This document shows positions 8,171 through 15,820 of a DNA stretch of 26,127 bases, one piece after another. The stretch is taken from positions 1-26,127 of the forward strand of contig JBLHLC010000049.1 in assembly GCA_047619685.1 (NCBI GenBank). Direction: 5' to 3'. Position 1 is the first letter of the stretch. Each line of letters opens with the position of its first letter. The notes beneath the pieces are model-generated. The model was not told the DNA's origin, did no database searches, and saw only the letters and a list, made by a program, of their open reading frames with translations. The stretch is from JABDJZ01 sp047619685 (GTDB lineage: Bacteria > Bacteroidota > Rhodothermia > Rhodothermales > UBA10348). The position numbers and the translations under genes were made by a program.

Positions 8171-10594
8171 ATGAAAACCTTTTCACGATTCGCGGCCCTC
8201 GCCCTGCTATTCGCCTTCCTGTGCGTCCCGAGGGAGGCCTCCGCCCAGGACTGGCAGCTCGTCTGGTCCGACGAGTTCGACGGCACAGAAGTCGACGCCA
8301 GCAAGTGGGCGTTCCAACTCGGCGATGGATGCCCCGATCTCTGCGGCTGGGGCAACGGGGAGGAGCAATACTACACGGCGGAAAACGCCACGGTGGACGG
8401 CGGCACACTCAAAATCACGGCCCGTCAGGAGCAGGTCGGCGGGCGCGAGTACACCTCCGCCAGAATGCGCACGCTGGGTCAGGCCTCCTGGACATACGGC
8501 CGCATAGAGACCAGAGCGAAGATGCCCAGGAACGACGGGTTCTGGCCCGCCATCTGGATGCTGCCGTCGGACGAAACGTACGGCCAGTGGGCAGCAAGCG
8601 GCGAAATAGACATCCTGGAGGTATTCGGGAACGCCCCGGCCACCGTCCATGGCACGGTCCACTTTGGCGGCGTCTCGCCCGGAAATACGTATCAAGGCGG
8701 CTCCTGGAGTCTGCCGATACGCGACTTTTCTCGCGCCTTCCACGACTTCGCCATCGAGTGGGTGCCTGGCGAAATCCGCTGGTACGTAGACGGAAACCTG
8801 TACCACACGCAGAACGAGTGGTACACCACGGAAGCACGTTTCCCGGCTCCCTTCGACCAGGACTTTCACCTGCTGGCCAACGTGGCCATCGGCGGCGGGG
8901 CGGGTTCACCCAACTCCGGCACGGTGTTTCCTCAAAGCCTGGAGATTGACTACATCCGCGTGTACCAGTCGGAGAACGAGGCTCCGACGGTCAGCCTGAC
9001 GAATCCCGGGAACGGTGCCGCGGTCTCGGCGGGCGCTCCGTTGACCATCCAGGCGTCAGCCTCGGACTCGGACGGTCAGGTTTCTCGGGTCCTCTTCTAT
9101 GCAGGCGATGGTCTCCTTGGCGTTGATTCAGAGGCGCCGTTCGAGATGGCCATCGGCACGTTGGCCCAGGGTTGTTATTCGCTGCGGGCCAAGGCGGTTG
9201 ACAATCTGGGGGGAGAGACCTGGTCGGCGGCCTCGGACATCACGGCCGGCAGCTGCGGGCAGGCCCCTTACCAGTTGGCCGCGGCCCACCTGCCGGGCGT
9301 AGTTCAAGCCGAGAACTTCGATCTGGGCGGGGAGGGGGTTGCCTACCACGATATGGACGCGGCAAACGCCGGAAACGCCGGAGGCAATGACTACCGGGTC
9401 GGGGAAGGCGTCGACATCGAATACGTACTCGGCCGGGATCAGGGCTATGTTATCCGGGACTTCGAGGCGGGTGAATGGGTGGGATACCAGGTAGACGTCG
9501 CAGGTACGGGGGCCTTCAACCTGGATCTGAGGGCAACTTCAACGGCGGGAGCCACCGTGACCGTCCTCTCGGGTGACACAGAGTTGATCTCGATCCTGCA
9601 GATCCCGCCAACCGGGCCGGGAGAATACGCGACGGCCCGCGCGACCAGTATCCCCATGGAGGCAGGCGTCCAGACCCTGCGAATCGAAGTCGCAACGGGC
9701 TCGCTGGGAATGGACCACATCACGGTATCACCCTACGTGGAGCCTCCGCCTGCCGGGACCTCGCTGATTGACGATTTCTCTGCCTCCACCAGTGCCGACT
9801 GGGGCTTTTTCGGCACGGCAAGAGCGGATGTAACGTTTGACGGGGGCATCAACCCGTTCATTCGGGCCACGTACGCCGGAGGTGGCGGAACGGGAGCCGG
9901 TTTTTACGGCGTCATGTGGAAGAACCTTGACGAGTCCTCCCAGGCTGTCCTGCCGGCTGATCCGTGGTTCCATGTCCGGGTCCGACACCCCAGTTCGCTA
10001 ACCACGGTGGAGAGTTATCGCTTTGAAATCACTCTGCGGGAAGACACCAACGGCGATGGCTGGACCTCGGGTTTTGAAGACTCCCACCGCTTCGACACCC
10101 GGTTCGATGCCAGTGCATTCAACGACGAGTGGATCACGATCAACGCGCCCCTGACGGCTTTCACCAATCTCGGCACCGGCGGAAACGGCATTCTGGAGAC
10201 GGCTATTGACGAGGTCGTCTTCGTGGTATCCGGCGTAGCCGGCCCCGATCCGTCCGCTGTGGTGGTGGACCTGGATGACGTGCTCATCTCGACGGGACCA
10301 TCGGGAACGGGGACGGAGGCCGATTTGCCGGATGACTTCGGCCTGCGCGCTCCTTACCCCAATCCGGCGTCAGACCGCCTGTATGTGGAATACGATCTGC
10401 CGGCAGCAGGGCCAGCGAGCCTGAGGGTGTTCGACATCCTGGGCCGCCGGGTGATGCAGGCAGAGGCCGGTTTCCGGGGCGCAGGGAGGCATTTCCAGGC
10501 GCTGGAGGTCGCGTCGCTCTCGGCGGGCGTCTACTTCATCCAACTGGAGGCCGACGGCACCACGCAGAACAGGCGTGTGGTGATAGCCCGGTAG
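8171..10594 (+). CDS. Secreted GH16 endo-beta-1,3-glucanase (laminarinase-like) with CBM6 and T9SS sorting domain
   Basis: The start at 8171 puts a signal peptide at once (MKTFSRFAALALLFAFL, cut near ASAQ); an in-frame ATG at 8075 would add 32 unsignal-like residues. The product has 807 residues. Residues about 27-266 are a GH16 domain with the catalytic GEIDILE (E145 nucleophile, D147, E150 acid/base), WPAIWML before it, and the closing LEIDYIRVYQ, which fits the laminarinase subgroup. About 270-365 is a bacterial Ig-like domain. About 373-517 is a CBM6-like module (VVQAENFD, WVGYQVDVAGTG, LRIEVATGSLGMDHITV). About 530-710 is a beta-rich domain that I cannot name, beginning SLIDDFSASTSADWGFF. 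About 720-807 is a type IX secretion C-terminal domain (APYPNPASDRLYVEYDL, LGRRV, LSAGVYFIQLEA). It should be exported by Sec then T9SS, and attached or released to digest laminarin-like algal glucans. Confidence 0.92.
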   Translation: MKTFSRFAALALLFAFLCVPREASAQDWQLVWSDEFDGTEVDASKWAFQLGDGCPDLCGWGNGEEQYYTAENATVDGGTLKITARQEQVGGREYTSARMRTLGQASWTYGRIETRAKMPRNDGFWPAIWMLPSDETYGQWAASGEIDILEVFGNAPATVHGTVHFGGVSPGNTYQGGSWSLPIRDFSRAFHDFAIEWVPGEIRWYVDGNLYHTQNEWYTTEARFPAPFDQDFHLLANVAIGGGAGSPNSGTVFPQSLEIDYIRVYQSENEAPTVSLTNPGNGAAVSAGAPLTIQASASDSDGQVSRVLFYAGDGLLGVDSEAPFEMAIGTLAQGCYSLRAKAVDNLGGETWSAASDITAGSCGQAPYQLAAAHLPGVVQAENFDLGGEGVAYHDMDAANAGNAGGNDYRVGEGVDIEYVLGRDQGYVIRDFEAGEWVGYQVDVAGTGAFNLDLRATSTAGATVTVLSGDTELISILQIPPTGPGEYATARATSIPMEAGVQTLRIEVATGSLGMDHITVSPYVEPPPAGTSLIDDFSASTSADWGFFGTARADVTFDGGINPFIRATYAGGGGTGAGFYGVMWKNLDESSQAVLPADPWFHVRVRHPSSLTTVESYRFEITLREDTNGDGWTSGFEDSHRFDTRFDASAFNDEWITINAPLTAFTNLGTGGNGILETAIDEVVFVVSGVAGPDPSAVVVDLDDVLISTGPSGTGTEADLPDDFGLRAPYPNPASDRLYVEYDLPAAGPASLRVFDILGRRVMQAEAGFRGAGRHFQALEVASLSAGVYFIQLEADGTTQNRRVVIAR

Positions 10595-10607
10595 GAGAGT
10601 CTCAGCC

Positions 10608-10683
10608 CTGAGCACTTCTGCTTCTGCTCGTCTCTGCAGAAGAGGTCCGCTATGCAGTCCAGAGCGAGGTCTGAGGTGCTCAG
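10608..10683. other. Potentially structured intergenic segment (nested inverted repeats)
   Basis: CTGAGCAC at 10608-10615 is the exact reverse complement of GTGCTCAG at 10676-10683. Inside lies a second perfect 7-bp hairpin, CTTCTGC (10621-10627) and GCAGAAG (10636-10642), with an 8-nt loop. It starts 14 nt after the glucanase stop. No T-run follows, so it is not a standard intrinsic terminator. It could stabilise the mRNA 3' end or be a remnant of the event that placed the duplicated Rpn genes here. Confidence 0.4.
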
Positions 10684-10720
10684 CCCGTGAAGTAAGGTGA
10701 AATTCTGACGCCGACTCTGC

Positions 10721-10774
10721 CTGGCGCGCAAGTGCCAGTGCGGGTTATGTCTGGCGTTCCACTGGGTCATAGGG
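10721..10774 (+). promoter_or_regulatory. Upstream element of the first Rpn copy: small hairpin plus GGTTATGT-N17-CATAGGG
   Basis: CTGGC (10721-10725) and GCCAG (10733-10737) form a short hairpin. It is followed by GGTTATGT (10743-10750), a 17-nt spacer, and CATAGGG (10768-10774), 25 nt before the ATG. The two boxes with exactly the same spacing recur before the second Rpn copy and before recA. The 17-nt spacing suits a sigma-factor promoter, but the boxes are not standard -35/-10 hexamers. Confidence 0.5.
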
Positions 10775-10799
10775 TAAACGAATCCCCCGACTGGTCCTC

Positions 10800-11798
10800 A
10801 TGAGCGATGCCTACGACAGCCCCTGGAAGGGCGCCTTGAGTGCCTACTTTCCGGACTTCCTGGCACTGCTGTTTCCCTCGGTGCATCAGGGGATCGACTG
10901 GGGGATGCGGCACACATTTCTTGACAAGGAGCTACAGAGGCTTGCCTGGGACAATAAGCTTGGTTCCCGCACGGTCGACAAGTTGGTCGAAGTCCACGGC
11001 CGGGGTGGCGAGAAATCGCTGATCCTCGTCCATGTCGAAGTTCAGGCCCAGGTTGACACTGGCTTCGAGCAGAGGATGTTCGTCTACCACTACCGCATCT
11101 ACGACCGGTATCAGCAACCGGTGGTCAGTCTTGGGGTGTTGGCCGATGCTAATCCGACGTGGCGCCCGATCGGTTTTGGGTATGCGCACTGGGGTTGTCG
11201 GATTCAGTTGGACTTTCCGGTGGTGAAGCTTTTGGACCTGGAATGGGACCAGCTTAGCGCGAGCCGGAACCCGTTTGCGGTTCTGGTCCAGGCGCACTTG
11301 AAAACGCAGGCGACACTCGGGGATGACCCCGGGCGTCTGTCCTGGAAACTTGCTCTGGTAAGAGGGCTATATGAAAGAGGCCTCGGACGTGAGGCCATCG
11401 TGAGGCTGTTCGGCTTTGTCGATCACCTCATGGCCCTGCCTCAGGGACTGGACGAGCAATTCAGAAACGAACTTGCCATGTTCGAGAACGAGAAAAAGAT
11501 GACCTACGTCACGAGTATTGAGCGCCTCGGAATCAGGAAGGGCCTGGAGCAAGGTCTGGAGCAAGGCCTTGTGCAAGGCCTGGAGCAAGGCTTGGAGCAA
11601 GGCAGACTGGCCATGGCTCGGGAGAGCGTGCTCGAAGCACTTGAGGTCCGGTTCGGCAAGGTGCCCAGTGCGATGAAGAAGCGCGTCGAATCCGTTTCGG
11701 ACCCGGCGGACTGCCGCTTGCTCCTTCAGGCGGCCATCACAGCAGCGTCGGTTGAATTGTTCGAGCAGCGGCTGGGTGAGGTCGTGGTCCGCGACTGA
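10800..11798 (+). CDS. Rpn/PD-(D/E)XK-like putative nuclease, copy 1
   Basis: A 332-residue cytoplasmic protein of the widespread family named Rpn recombination-promoting nuclease / putative transposase or 'cytosolic protein'. It starts MSDAYDSPWKGALSAYFPDFLALLFP. The putative PD-(D/E)XK core shows TVDKLVEVHGRGGEKSLILVHVEVQAQVD (acidic residue, then E-x-Q). A conserved FPVVKLLDLEW block, a helical region (ENEKKMTYVTSIERLGI) and five LEQG-type tetrapeptides (residues 249-268) precede a C-terminal helical domain. Known Rpn proteins have endonuclease activity and promote RecA-independent recombination; whether this subgroup does is untested. It is about 95% identical to its neighbour at 11926, by reading the two proteins side by side. 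No inverted terminal repeats or target duplications are visible, so it is not a classical insertion sequence. Confidence 0.8.
   Translation: MSDAYDSPWKGALSAYFPDFLALLFPSVHQGIDWGMRHTFLDKELQRLAWDNKLGSRTVDKLVEVHGRGGEKSLILVHVEVQAQVDTGFEQRMFVYHYRIYDRYQQPVVSLGVLADANPTWRPIGFGYAHWGCRIQLDFPVVKLLDLEWDQLSASRNPFAVLVQAHLKTQATLGDDPGRLSWKLALVRGLYERGLGREAIVRLFGFVDHLMALPQGLDEQFRNELAMFENEKKMTYVTSIERLGIRKGLEQGLEQGLVQGLEQGLEQGRLAMARESVLEALEVRFGKVPSAMKKRVESVSDPADCRLLLQAAITAASVELFEQRLGEVVVRD
11544..11603 (+). repeat. Five tandem 12-bp units encoding LEQG-type tetrapeptides
   Basis: Five in-frame copies of a 12-bp unit (consensus CTGGAGCAAGGC) encode LEQG, LEQG, LVQG, LEQG, LEQG. The paralogue at 12670-12693 has only two copies. 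The array is a likely slippage hot spot that varies linker length in whole tetrapeptide steps without a frameshift. Confidence 0.85.
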
Positions 11799-11841
11799 GA
11801 GGCAGGCGGGCCCGGCACCGGACAAAAAGGGAGGCACCCGT

Positions 11842-11901
11842 CTGCCATGCCGTTTCCATGACGGTGGCAGGTTATGTCCGTCGTTGCCCGGGGTCATAGG
11901 G
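11842..11901 (+). promoter_or_regulatory. Upstream element of the second Rpn copy: hairpin plus GGTTATGT-N17-CATAGGG
   Basis: CTGCCA (11842-11847) pairs with TGGCAG (11865-11870), and inside it CCGT (11850-11853) pairs with ACGG (11861-11864), making a 10-bp stem with a 2-nt bulge. It is followed at once by GGTTATGT (11870-11877), 17 nt, and CATAGGG (11895-11901), 24 nt before the ATG. The hairpin could end transcripts from copy 1 or act as an operator; its sequence differs from the hairpin before copy 1. Confidence 0.5.
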
Positions 11902-11925
11902 TAAACGAACGCCCTTCCGAACCTT

Positions 11926-12891
11926 ATGAGCGATGCCTACGACAGCCCCTGGAAGGGCGCGCTGAGTGCCTACTTTCCCGACTTCCTGGCGCTGCTGTTC
12001 CCCTCGGTGCATCAAGGGATCGACTGGGGGCTGCGGCACACATTCCTTGACAAGGAGCTACAGAGGCTTGCCTGGGACAATAAGCTCGGTTCCCGCACGG
12101 TCGACAAGTTGGTCGAGGTCCACGGCCGGGGCGGCGAGAAATCGCTGATCCTCGTCCATGTCGAAGTTCAGGCCCAGGTTGACACCGGCTTCGAGCAGAG
12201 GATGTTCGTCTACCACTACCGCATCTACGACCGGTATCAGCAACCGATAGTCAGTCTCGGCGTCCTGGCCGATGCAAATCCGGCTTGGCACCCGAACGGT
12301 TTTGGGTATGCGCGCTGGGGTTGCCGGATTCAGTTGGACTTTCCGGTGGTGAAGCTTCTGGACCTGGAATGGGGCCAGCTTAGGGCGAGCCGCAACCCGT
12401 TTGCGGTATTGGTGCAGGCGCACCTGAAGACGCAAGCTACCCTCGGGGACGACCCCGGGCGCTTGTCTTGGAAACTTGCCCTGGTAAAAGGTCTATACGA
12501 AAGGGGCCTCGGGCGGGAGGACATCGTGAGACTGTTCGGCTTTGTCGATCACCTGATGGCCCTTCCCCAGGGATTGGACGAGCAATTCAGCACCGAACTT
12601 GCCATGTTCGAGAACGAGAAAAAGATGACCTACGTCACGAGTATTGAGCGCGTTGGAATGAGGAAGGGCCTGGAGCAAGGTCTGGAGCAAGGCAGACTAG
12701 CCATGGCTCGGGAGAGCGTGCTGGAAGCACTTGAGGTCCGGTTCGGCAAGGTGCCCGGTGCGATGAAGAAGCGCGTCGAATCCGTTTCGGACCCCGCAGA
12801 CTGCCGCTTGCTCCTTCAGGCGGCCATCACGGCAGCGTCGGTTGAATTGTTCGAGCAGCGGCTGTTTGAGGTGCTCCCTGGGTCTCACTGA
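11926..12891 (+). CDS. Rpn/PD-(D/E)XK-like putative nuclease, copy 2
   Basis: A 321-residue paralogue of the gene at 10800, in the same orientation and 127 nt downstream. The putative catalytic region (TVDKLVEVHG to HVEVQAQVD) is unchanged between copies, and substitutions cluster in the middle (for example NPAWHPNGFGYARW against NPTWRPIGFGYAHW, and EWGQLRAS against EWDQLSAS). The linker has two LEQG units instead of five, and the last residues differ because the duplication ended just before the stop. Both copies look intact, with no frameshift, so both may be expressed. Function is as for copy 1: family membership is clear, biochemical activity is inferred. It is convergent with dnaK, whose terminator lies 31 nt beyond its stop. 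Confidence 0.8.
   Translation: MSDAYDSPWKGALSAYFPDFLALLFPSVHQGIDWGLRHTFLDKELQRLAWDNKLGSRTVDKLVEVHGRGGEKSLILVHVEVQAQVDTGFEQRMFVYHYRIYDRYQQPIVSLGVLADANPAWHPNGFGYARWGCRIQLDFPVVKLLDLEWGQLRASRNPFAVLVQAHLKTQATLGDDPGRLSWKLALVKGLYERGLGREDIVRLFGFVDHLMALPQGLDEQFSTELAMFENEKKMTYVTSIERVGMRKGLEQGLEQGRLAMARESVLEALEVRFGKVPGAMKKRVESVSDPADCRLLLQAAITAASVELFEQRLFEVLPGSH
12670..12693 (+). repeat. Two tandem 12-bp LEQG units in the second Rpn copy
   Basis: Two in-frame copies of the unit that occurs five times at 11544-11603, encoding LEQG twice. They sit at the same protein position, residue 249 onward. Confidence 0.8.
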
Positions 12892-12921
12892 CAGGATTGG
12901 ACATATGGCAGTGAGCCCCAC

Positions 12922-12957
12922 AAAAAAAGCCCCGCCCGCCTTTCGGCGGCCGGGGCT
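12922..12957 (-). terminator. Rho-independent terminator for dnaK
   Basis: Read on the minus strand, AGCCCCGGCCGCC and GGCGGGCGGGGC flank a GAAA-type loop and are followed directly by seven T (12922-12928). It is a strong GC stem plus U-tract. It lies about 150 nt past the dnaK stop. The plus-strand Rpn gene has no U-tract on its side, so the site serves mainly the minus strand. Confidence 0.85.
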
Positions 12958-12986
12958 CCAGGCAGGCCCAAAGACCCGCAATTGTC

Positions 12987-13012
12987 GGCCGGCCCTCTGA
13001 CGAGGCCCGGCC
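12987..13012. other. GC-rich hairpin in the dnaK 3' region
   Basis: GGCCGGCCCTC (12987-12997) pairs with GAGGCCCGGCC (13002-13012) with one mismatch and a 4-nt loop. It lies between the dnaK stop and the terminator at 12922, in a stretch with no convincing gene. It may be a secondary pause or an mRNA-stabilising structure. Confidence 0.45.
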
Positions 13013-13104
13013 ATCTATGTGAAACCTGCCAGCCACAGTCCGCCGCTTCAGAGCGGGCCTCCTTACGGGAAGGCGCGCTTGACGGACCAACCGGCCGGTA
13101 TCAG

Positions 13105-15021
13105 CTACTTTGCTTCGTCCTCGTCCACAACCTCGAAGTCAACGTCCTTGACGTCGGCATCCGGGGCGGCTTCCTCGGAACCCTCAGCCTCCGCACCGTC
13201 ACCACCCGCAGCAGCTTCCTGCTGCGCCTGGTACAGATCCTGTGAGGCGTCATTCCAGGCCTCGTTGAGCTGCTGCATGGCAGACTCAATCTCGGCGAGG
13301 TCCTTGTTCTTGTGCGACTCCTTCAAGCGCTCAAGCGAAGCTTCGATCTTGGCCTTCTTTTCGGCCGGGATCTTGTCTCCATAATCCTTGAGGTTCTTCT
13401 CGGAGCTGAAGATGAGCGCATCAGCGGAGTTGACCTTGTCGGCCTCCTCGCGCTTCTTCTTGTCCTCGTCGGAATGCGCCTTGGCATCGGTACGCATTTT
13501 CTCGATCTCGGCGTCGGTCAGTCCTGACGAAGCCTCGATACGAATAGACTGCTCCTTGCTGGTGGCCTTGTCCTTGGCGCCCACATTCAGAATGCCGTTG
13601 GCGTCAATATCAAAGGTCACCTCAACCTGCGGAAGTCCGCGGGGAGCGGGAGGGATCCCGTCCAGGTGGAAACGCCCGATGGTCCGGTTGTCCGACGACA
13701 TGGTACGGTCACCCTGGAGCACGTGGATCTCCACGCTCGGCTGATTGTCCGAGGCGGTCGAGAACGTTTCGCTCTTCCGGGTAGGAATCGTGGTGTTGGC
13801 GGGGATCAAGACGGTGGTTACACCGCCAAGCGTCTCGATACCCAAATTCAGCGGCGTCACGTCCAGAAGAAGAACGTCGGTCACATCGCCCGAAAGCACG
13901 CCACCCTGGATGGCGGCGCCAAGGGCGACAACCTCATCCGGATTGACGGAGCGGTTGGGCTTCTTGCCGAAGAACTCCTCGACTACTTCCTGAATCTTGG
14001 GGATACGGGTGGAGCCACCCACCAGAATGACTTCGTCAATCTGCGCCTTGGAAAGGCCTGCGTCCTTGAGAGCCTTCTCCATGGGAGCCTTGGTGCGCTG
14101 CACCAGATCATCCACGAGTTTCTCAAACTTGGAGCGCGACAGGTCCAGCGTAAGGTGCTTGGGGCCGTCCTGCGTCGCCGTGATGAACGGCAGGTTGATG
14201 GTCGTGGCCGTCGAGCTGGACAGTTCAACCTTGGCCTTCTCGGCGGCTTCCTTCAACCGCTGAAGGGCCATGGCGTCCTTACGCAGGTCGATGCCTTCGG
14301 TCTTCTTGAACTCGTCGGCAATCCAGTCAATCAGGCGCTGATCGAAGTCGTCGCCGCCCAGGTGCGTGTCACCATTGGTGGACTTTACCTCGAAGACGCC
14401 GTCGCCCAACTCAAGAATCGAAATGTCGTACGTGCCGCCACCAAGGTCGAAGACGGCAATGATCTCGTCCCGATCTTTGTTGTCCAGGCCGTAGGCCAGG
14501 GCTGCCGCAGTCGGCTCGTTGATGATGCGACGCACTTTGAGGCCGGCGATTTCGCCTGCTTCCTTCGTGGCGGTGCGTTGCGCGTCGTTGAAATAGGCGG
14601 GCACCGTAATGACAGCCTCGGTGACTTTCTCGCCCAGATGGTCTTCGGCCGTCTGCTTCAGCTTGCCGAGTACCATCGCAGAGATCTCCTGCGGCGTATA
14701 GACGCGTTCCTCAATCTTGACGCGCGCCGTGTCGTTGTCTCCCTTGACTACGTCGTAGGGGACCTCCGTGATCTCCGTCCCGACTTCGCCAAACTGACGC
14801 CCCATGAAGCGCTTGATTGAGAAGATGGTCTTGGTCGGGTTGGTGATGGCCTGCCGCTTGGCGGGGGCTCCAACCAGACGTTCACCGTCCTTCTTGAATG
14901 CGACGATAGACGGCGTGGTGCGCGCGCCCTCGGAATTGGTGATGACGGTGGGTTCGCCGCCCTCCATGACGGCCACAACGGAATTCGTCGTGCCGAGGTC
15001 GATACCAATAATCTTGCTCAT
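13105..15021 (-). CDS. dnaK: Molecular chaperone DnaK (Hsp70)
   Basis: A 638-residue Hsp70, the standard length. The start at 15021 is set by MSKIIGIDLGTTNSVVAV, the phosphate-1 motif of the ATPase, and by a GAAGGA ribosome site 5-6 nt upstream; an in-frame extension to 15090 is not needed. Other signatures are NEPTAAALAYGLD, DLGGGTYDISILELGDGVFEV and GGSTRIPKIQ in the nucleotide domain, the DVTPLNLGIETLGG linker and start of the substrate-binding domain, then a helical lid and an acidic tail ending VVDEDEAK. It folds and protects cytosolic proteins in an ATP cycle with DnaJ and GrpE. Neither of these is adjacent, so dnaK is a single-gene unit here. It has its own terminator at 12922 and lies divergent from pgsA. 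Confidence 0.98.
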   Translation of the reverse strand: MSKIIGIDLGTTNSVVAVMEGGEPTVITNSEGARTTPSIVAFKKDGERLVGAPAKRQAITNPTKTIFSIKRFMGRQFGEVGTEITEVPYDVVKGDNDTARVKIEERVYTPQEISAMVLGKLKQTAEDHLGEKVTEAVITVPAYFNDAQRTATKEAGEIAGLKVRRIINEPTAAALAYGLDNKDRDEIIAVFDLGGGTYDISILELGDGVFEVKSTNGDTHLGGDDFDQRLIDWIADEFKKTEGIDLRKDAMALQRLKEAAEKAKVELSSSTATTINLPFITATQDGPKHLTLDLSRSKFEKLVDDLVQRTKAPMEKALKDAGLSKAQIDEVILVGGSTRIPKIQEVVEEFFGKKPNRSVNPDEVVALGAAIQGGVLSGDVTDVLLLDVTPLNLGIETLGGVTTVLIPANTTIPTRKSETFSTASDNQPSVEIHVLQGDRTMSSDNRTIGRFHLDGIPPAPRGLPQVEVTFDIDANGILNVGAKDKATSKEQSIRIEASSGLTDAEIEKMRTDAKAHSDEDKKKREEADKVNSADALIFSSEKNLKDYGDKIPAEKKAKIEASLERLKESHKNKDLAEIESAMQQLNEAWNDASQDLYQAQQEAAAGGDGAEAEGSEEAAPDADVKDVDFEVVDEDEAK

Positions 15022-15067
15022 GAATGTCCTTCGTATAGCTCTGATGCCATCCACCCTCGCTGGCGGA

Positions 15068-15091
15068 CCGGTCACTAACCGGCGTTTCAAG
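15068..15091 (-). promoter_or_regulatory. Possible heat-shock -35 box and dyad upstream of dnaK
   Basis: On the minus strand CTTGAAA (15085-15091) matches the sigma-32 -35 core, and a perfect 5-bp dyad CCGGT-N5-ACCGG (15068-15082) lies just downstream. I see no convincing CCCCAT-type -10 and no CIRCE element (TTAGCACTC-N9-GAGTGCTAA). The evidence is weak and rests on short matches. Confidence 0.25.
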
Positions 15092-15135
15092 GGTCGTGCC
15101 GAACTGCTTTTTCGGCCATTCTGTCAGGCTTATTT

Positions 15136-15167
15136 CTTTCGACCCCGACACGTAGTGTGACATAACC
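15136..15167 (-). promoter_or_regulatory. GGTTATGT box upstream of dnaK
   Basis: On the minus strand GGTTATGT (15160-15167) matches the first box seen before recA and the two Rpn genes. After the same 17-nt spacing the sequence is TCGAAAG (15136-15142) instead of CATAGGG, so only half of the element is kept. It lies about 140 nt before the dnaK start and could be a second promoter. Confidence 0.3.
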
Positions 15168-15238
15168 GGGCGTGTCTGAAAAAATGGCAATGCTTCCAAG
15201 CGGAGACCTATATATTGGAGCTTCTCGAACGGCAACGA

Positions 15239-15820
15239 ATGAAGTACCTACCCAACGCGCTGACGATTGTCCGCATGCTGGTCACACCAGCGGTGCTCTT
15301 CCTCATGTTCTCGGACGCCTTTGGTCCGCGGGCCTGGGGAGCGACTCTCTTCATCCTGGCGTCAATTTCCGACTATCTGGATGGCAAGCTTGCCAGGCAC
15401 TATGGTGCAGGATCCAAGCTTGGGCAGTTTCTGGACCCTGTTGCAGACAAGGTGTTGGTCCTGGGCACTTTTGCGGCATTGTATGTTCTACGGGAGGACC
15501 TCGTCCCGTTCTGGGCGGTGGCGACGATTGCCGGCCGGGACCTGGGTGTTACCGTCCTCCGCATCTGGTACACCCGAACAGGTCGCACATTAAGGACGTC
15601 ATCTGCTGCGAAGTGGAAAACCACGTTCCAGTTGACCTTCCTGATTACGGTACTCGTGATGTGGGCGGCCGCCCTTCTGCCGGGCGAAGCGGGCCAATGG
15701 GCCAACTGGATCCTGCACTCCATGATTATAAAGGGCCTGCTTTGGGCAACCGTGGCCGTGACCGTCGCGACGGGTTTTGCCTACATGGCCAGTCCGCAAT
15801 TCGATTCTGAAGATGAGTGA
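15239..15820 (+). CDS. pgsA: CDP-diacylglycerol--glycerol-3-phosphate 3-phosphatidyltransferase
   Basis: A 193-residue inner-membrane enzyme that makes phosphatidylglycerol phosphate from CDP-diacylglycerol and glycerol-3-phosphate, the committed step to anionic phospholipids. The CDP-alcohol phosphotransferase signature is complete: D45-x2-D48-G49-x2-A52-R53-x8-G62-x3-D66-x3-D70. The N-terminus MKYLPNALTIVRMLVTP is typical of PgsA (other family members differ there), which supports the ATG at 15239. A TTG at 15215 would add eight residues. Several hydrophobic helices are visible. A TATATATT run at 15209-15216 could be part of its promoter. The 3' end overlaps pyrE by 8 nt. A different CDP-alcohol transferase is possible but less likely given the N-terminal match and neighbouring cinA-recA. 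Confidence 0.9.
   Translation: MKYLPNALTIVRMLVTPAVLFLMFSDAFGPRAWGATLFILASISDYLDGKLARHYGAGSKLGQFLDPVADKVLVLGTFAALYVLREDLVPFWAVATIAGRDLGVTVLRIWYTRTGRTLRTSSAAKWKTTFQLTFLITVLVMWAAALLPGEAGQWANWILHSMIIKGLLWATVAVTVATGFAYMASPQFDSEDE

Larger units (their letters stand above)
10743..12872 (+). repeat. Tandem duplication of the Rpn gene with its promoter region
   Basis: Unit 1 (about 10743-11782) and unit 2 (about 11870-12872) are near-identical. Similarity begins at the GGTTATGT box upstream of each ATG, covers the whole reading frame, and stops a few codons before the two stop codons, where the proteins end differently (GEVVVRD and FEVLPGSH). Roughly 16 amino-acid changes and three repeat units separate the copies, so this is a fairly recent local duplication. 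Confidence 0.85.

Noticed and set aside
10743..12891. Rpn pair as an insertion sequence or composite transposon
   Set aside because: The family is sometimes called transposase, but there are no terminal inverted repeats, no target duplications and no DDE motif. The structure is a simple direct tandem duplication.
12892..13104. Small gene between the second Rpn copy and dnaK
   Set aside because: The stretch holds only the dnaK terminator and GC-rich hairpins. The open frames here run into dnaK or the terminator.
13666..14820. 384-codon plus-strand frame opposite dnaK
   Set aside because: Antisense shadow of DnaK; antisense-to-dnaK frames are a known source of false annotations.
15022..15238. 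CIRCE/HrcA operator in front of dnaK
   Set aside because: I looked for the TTAGCACTC-N9-GAGTGCTAA pattern and did not find it.
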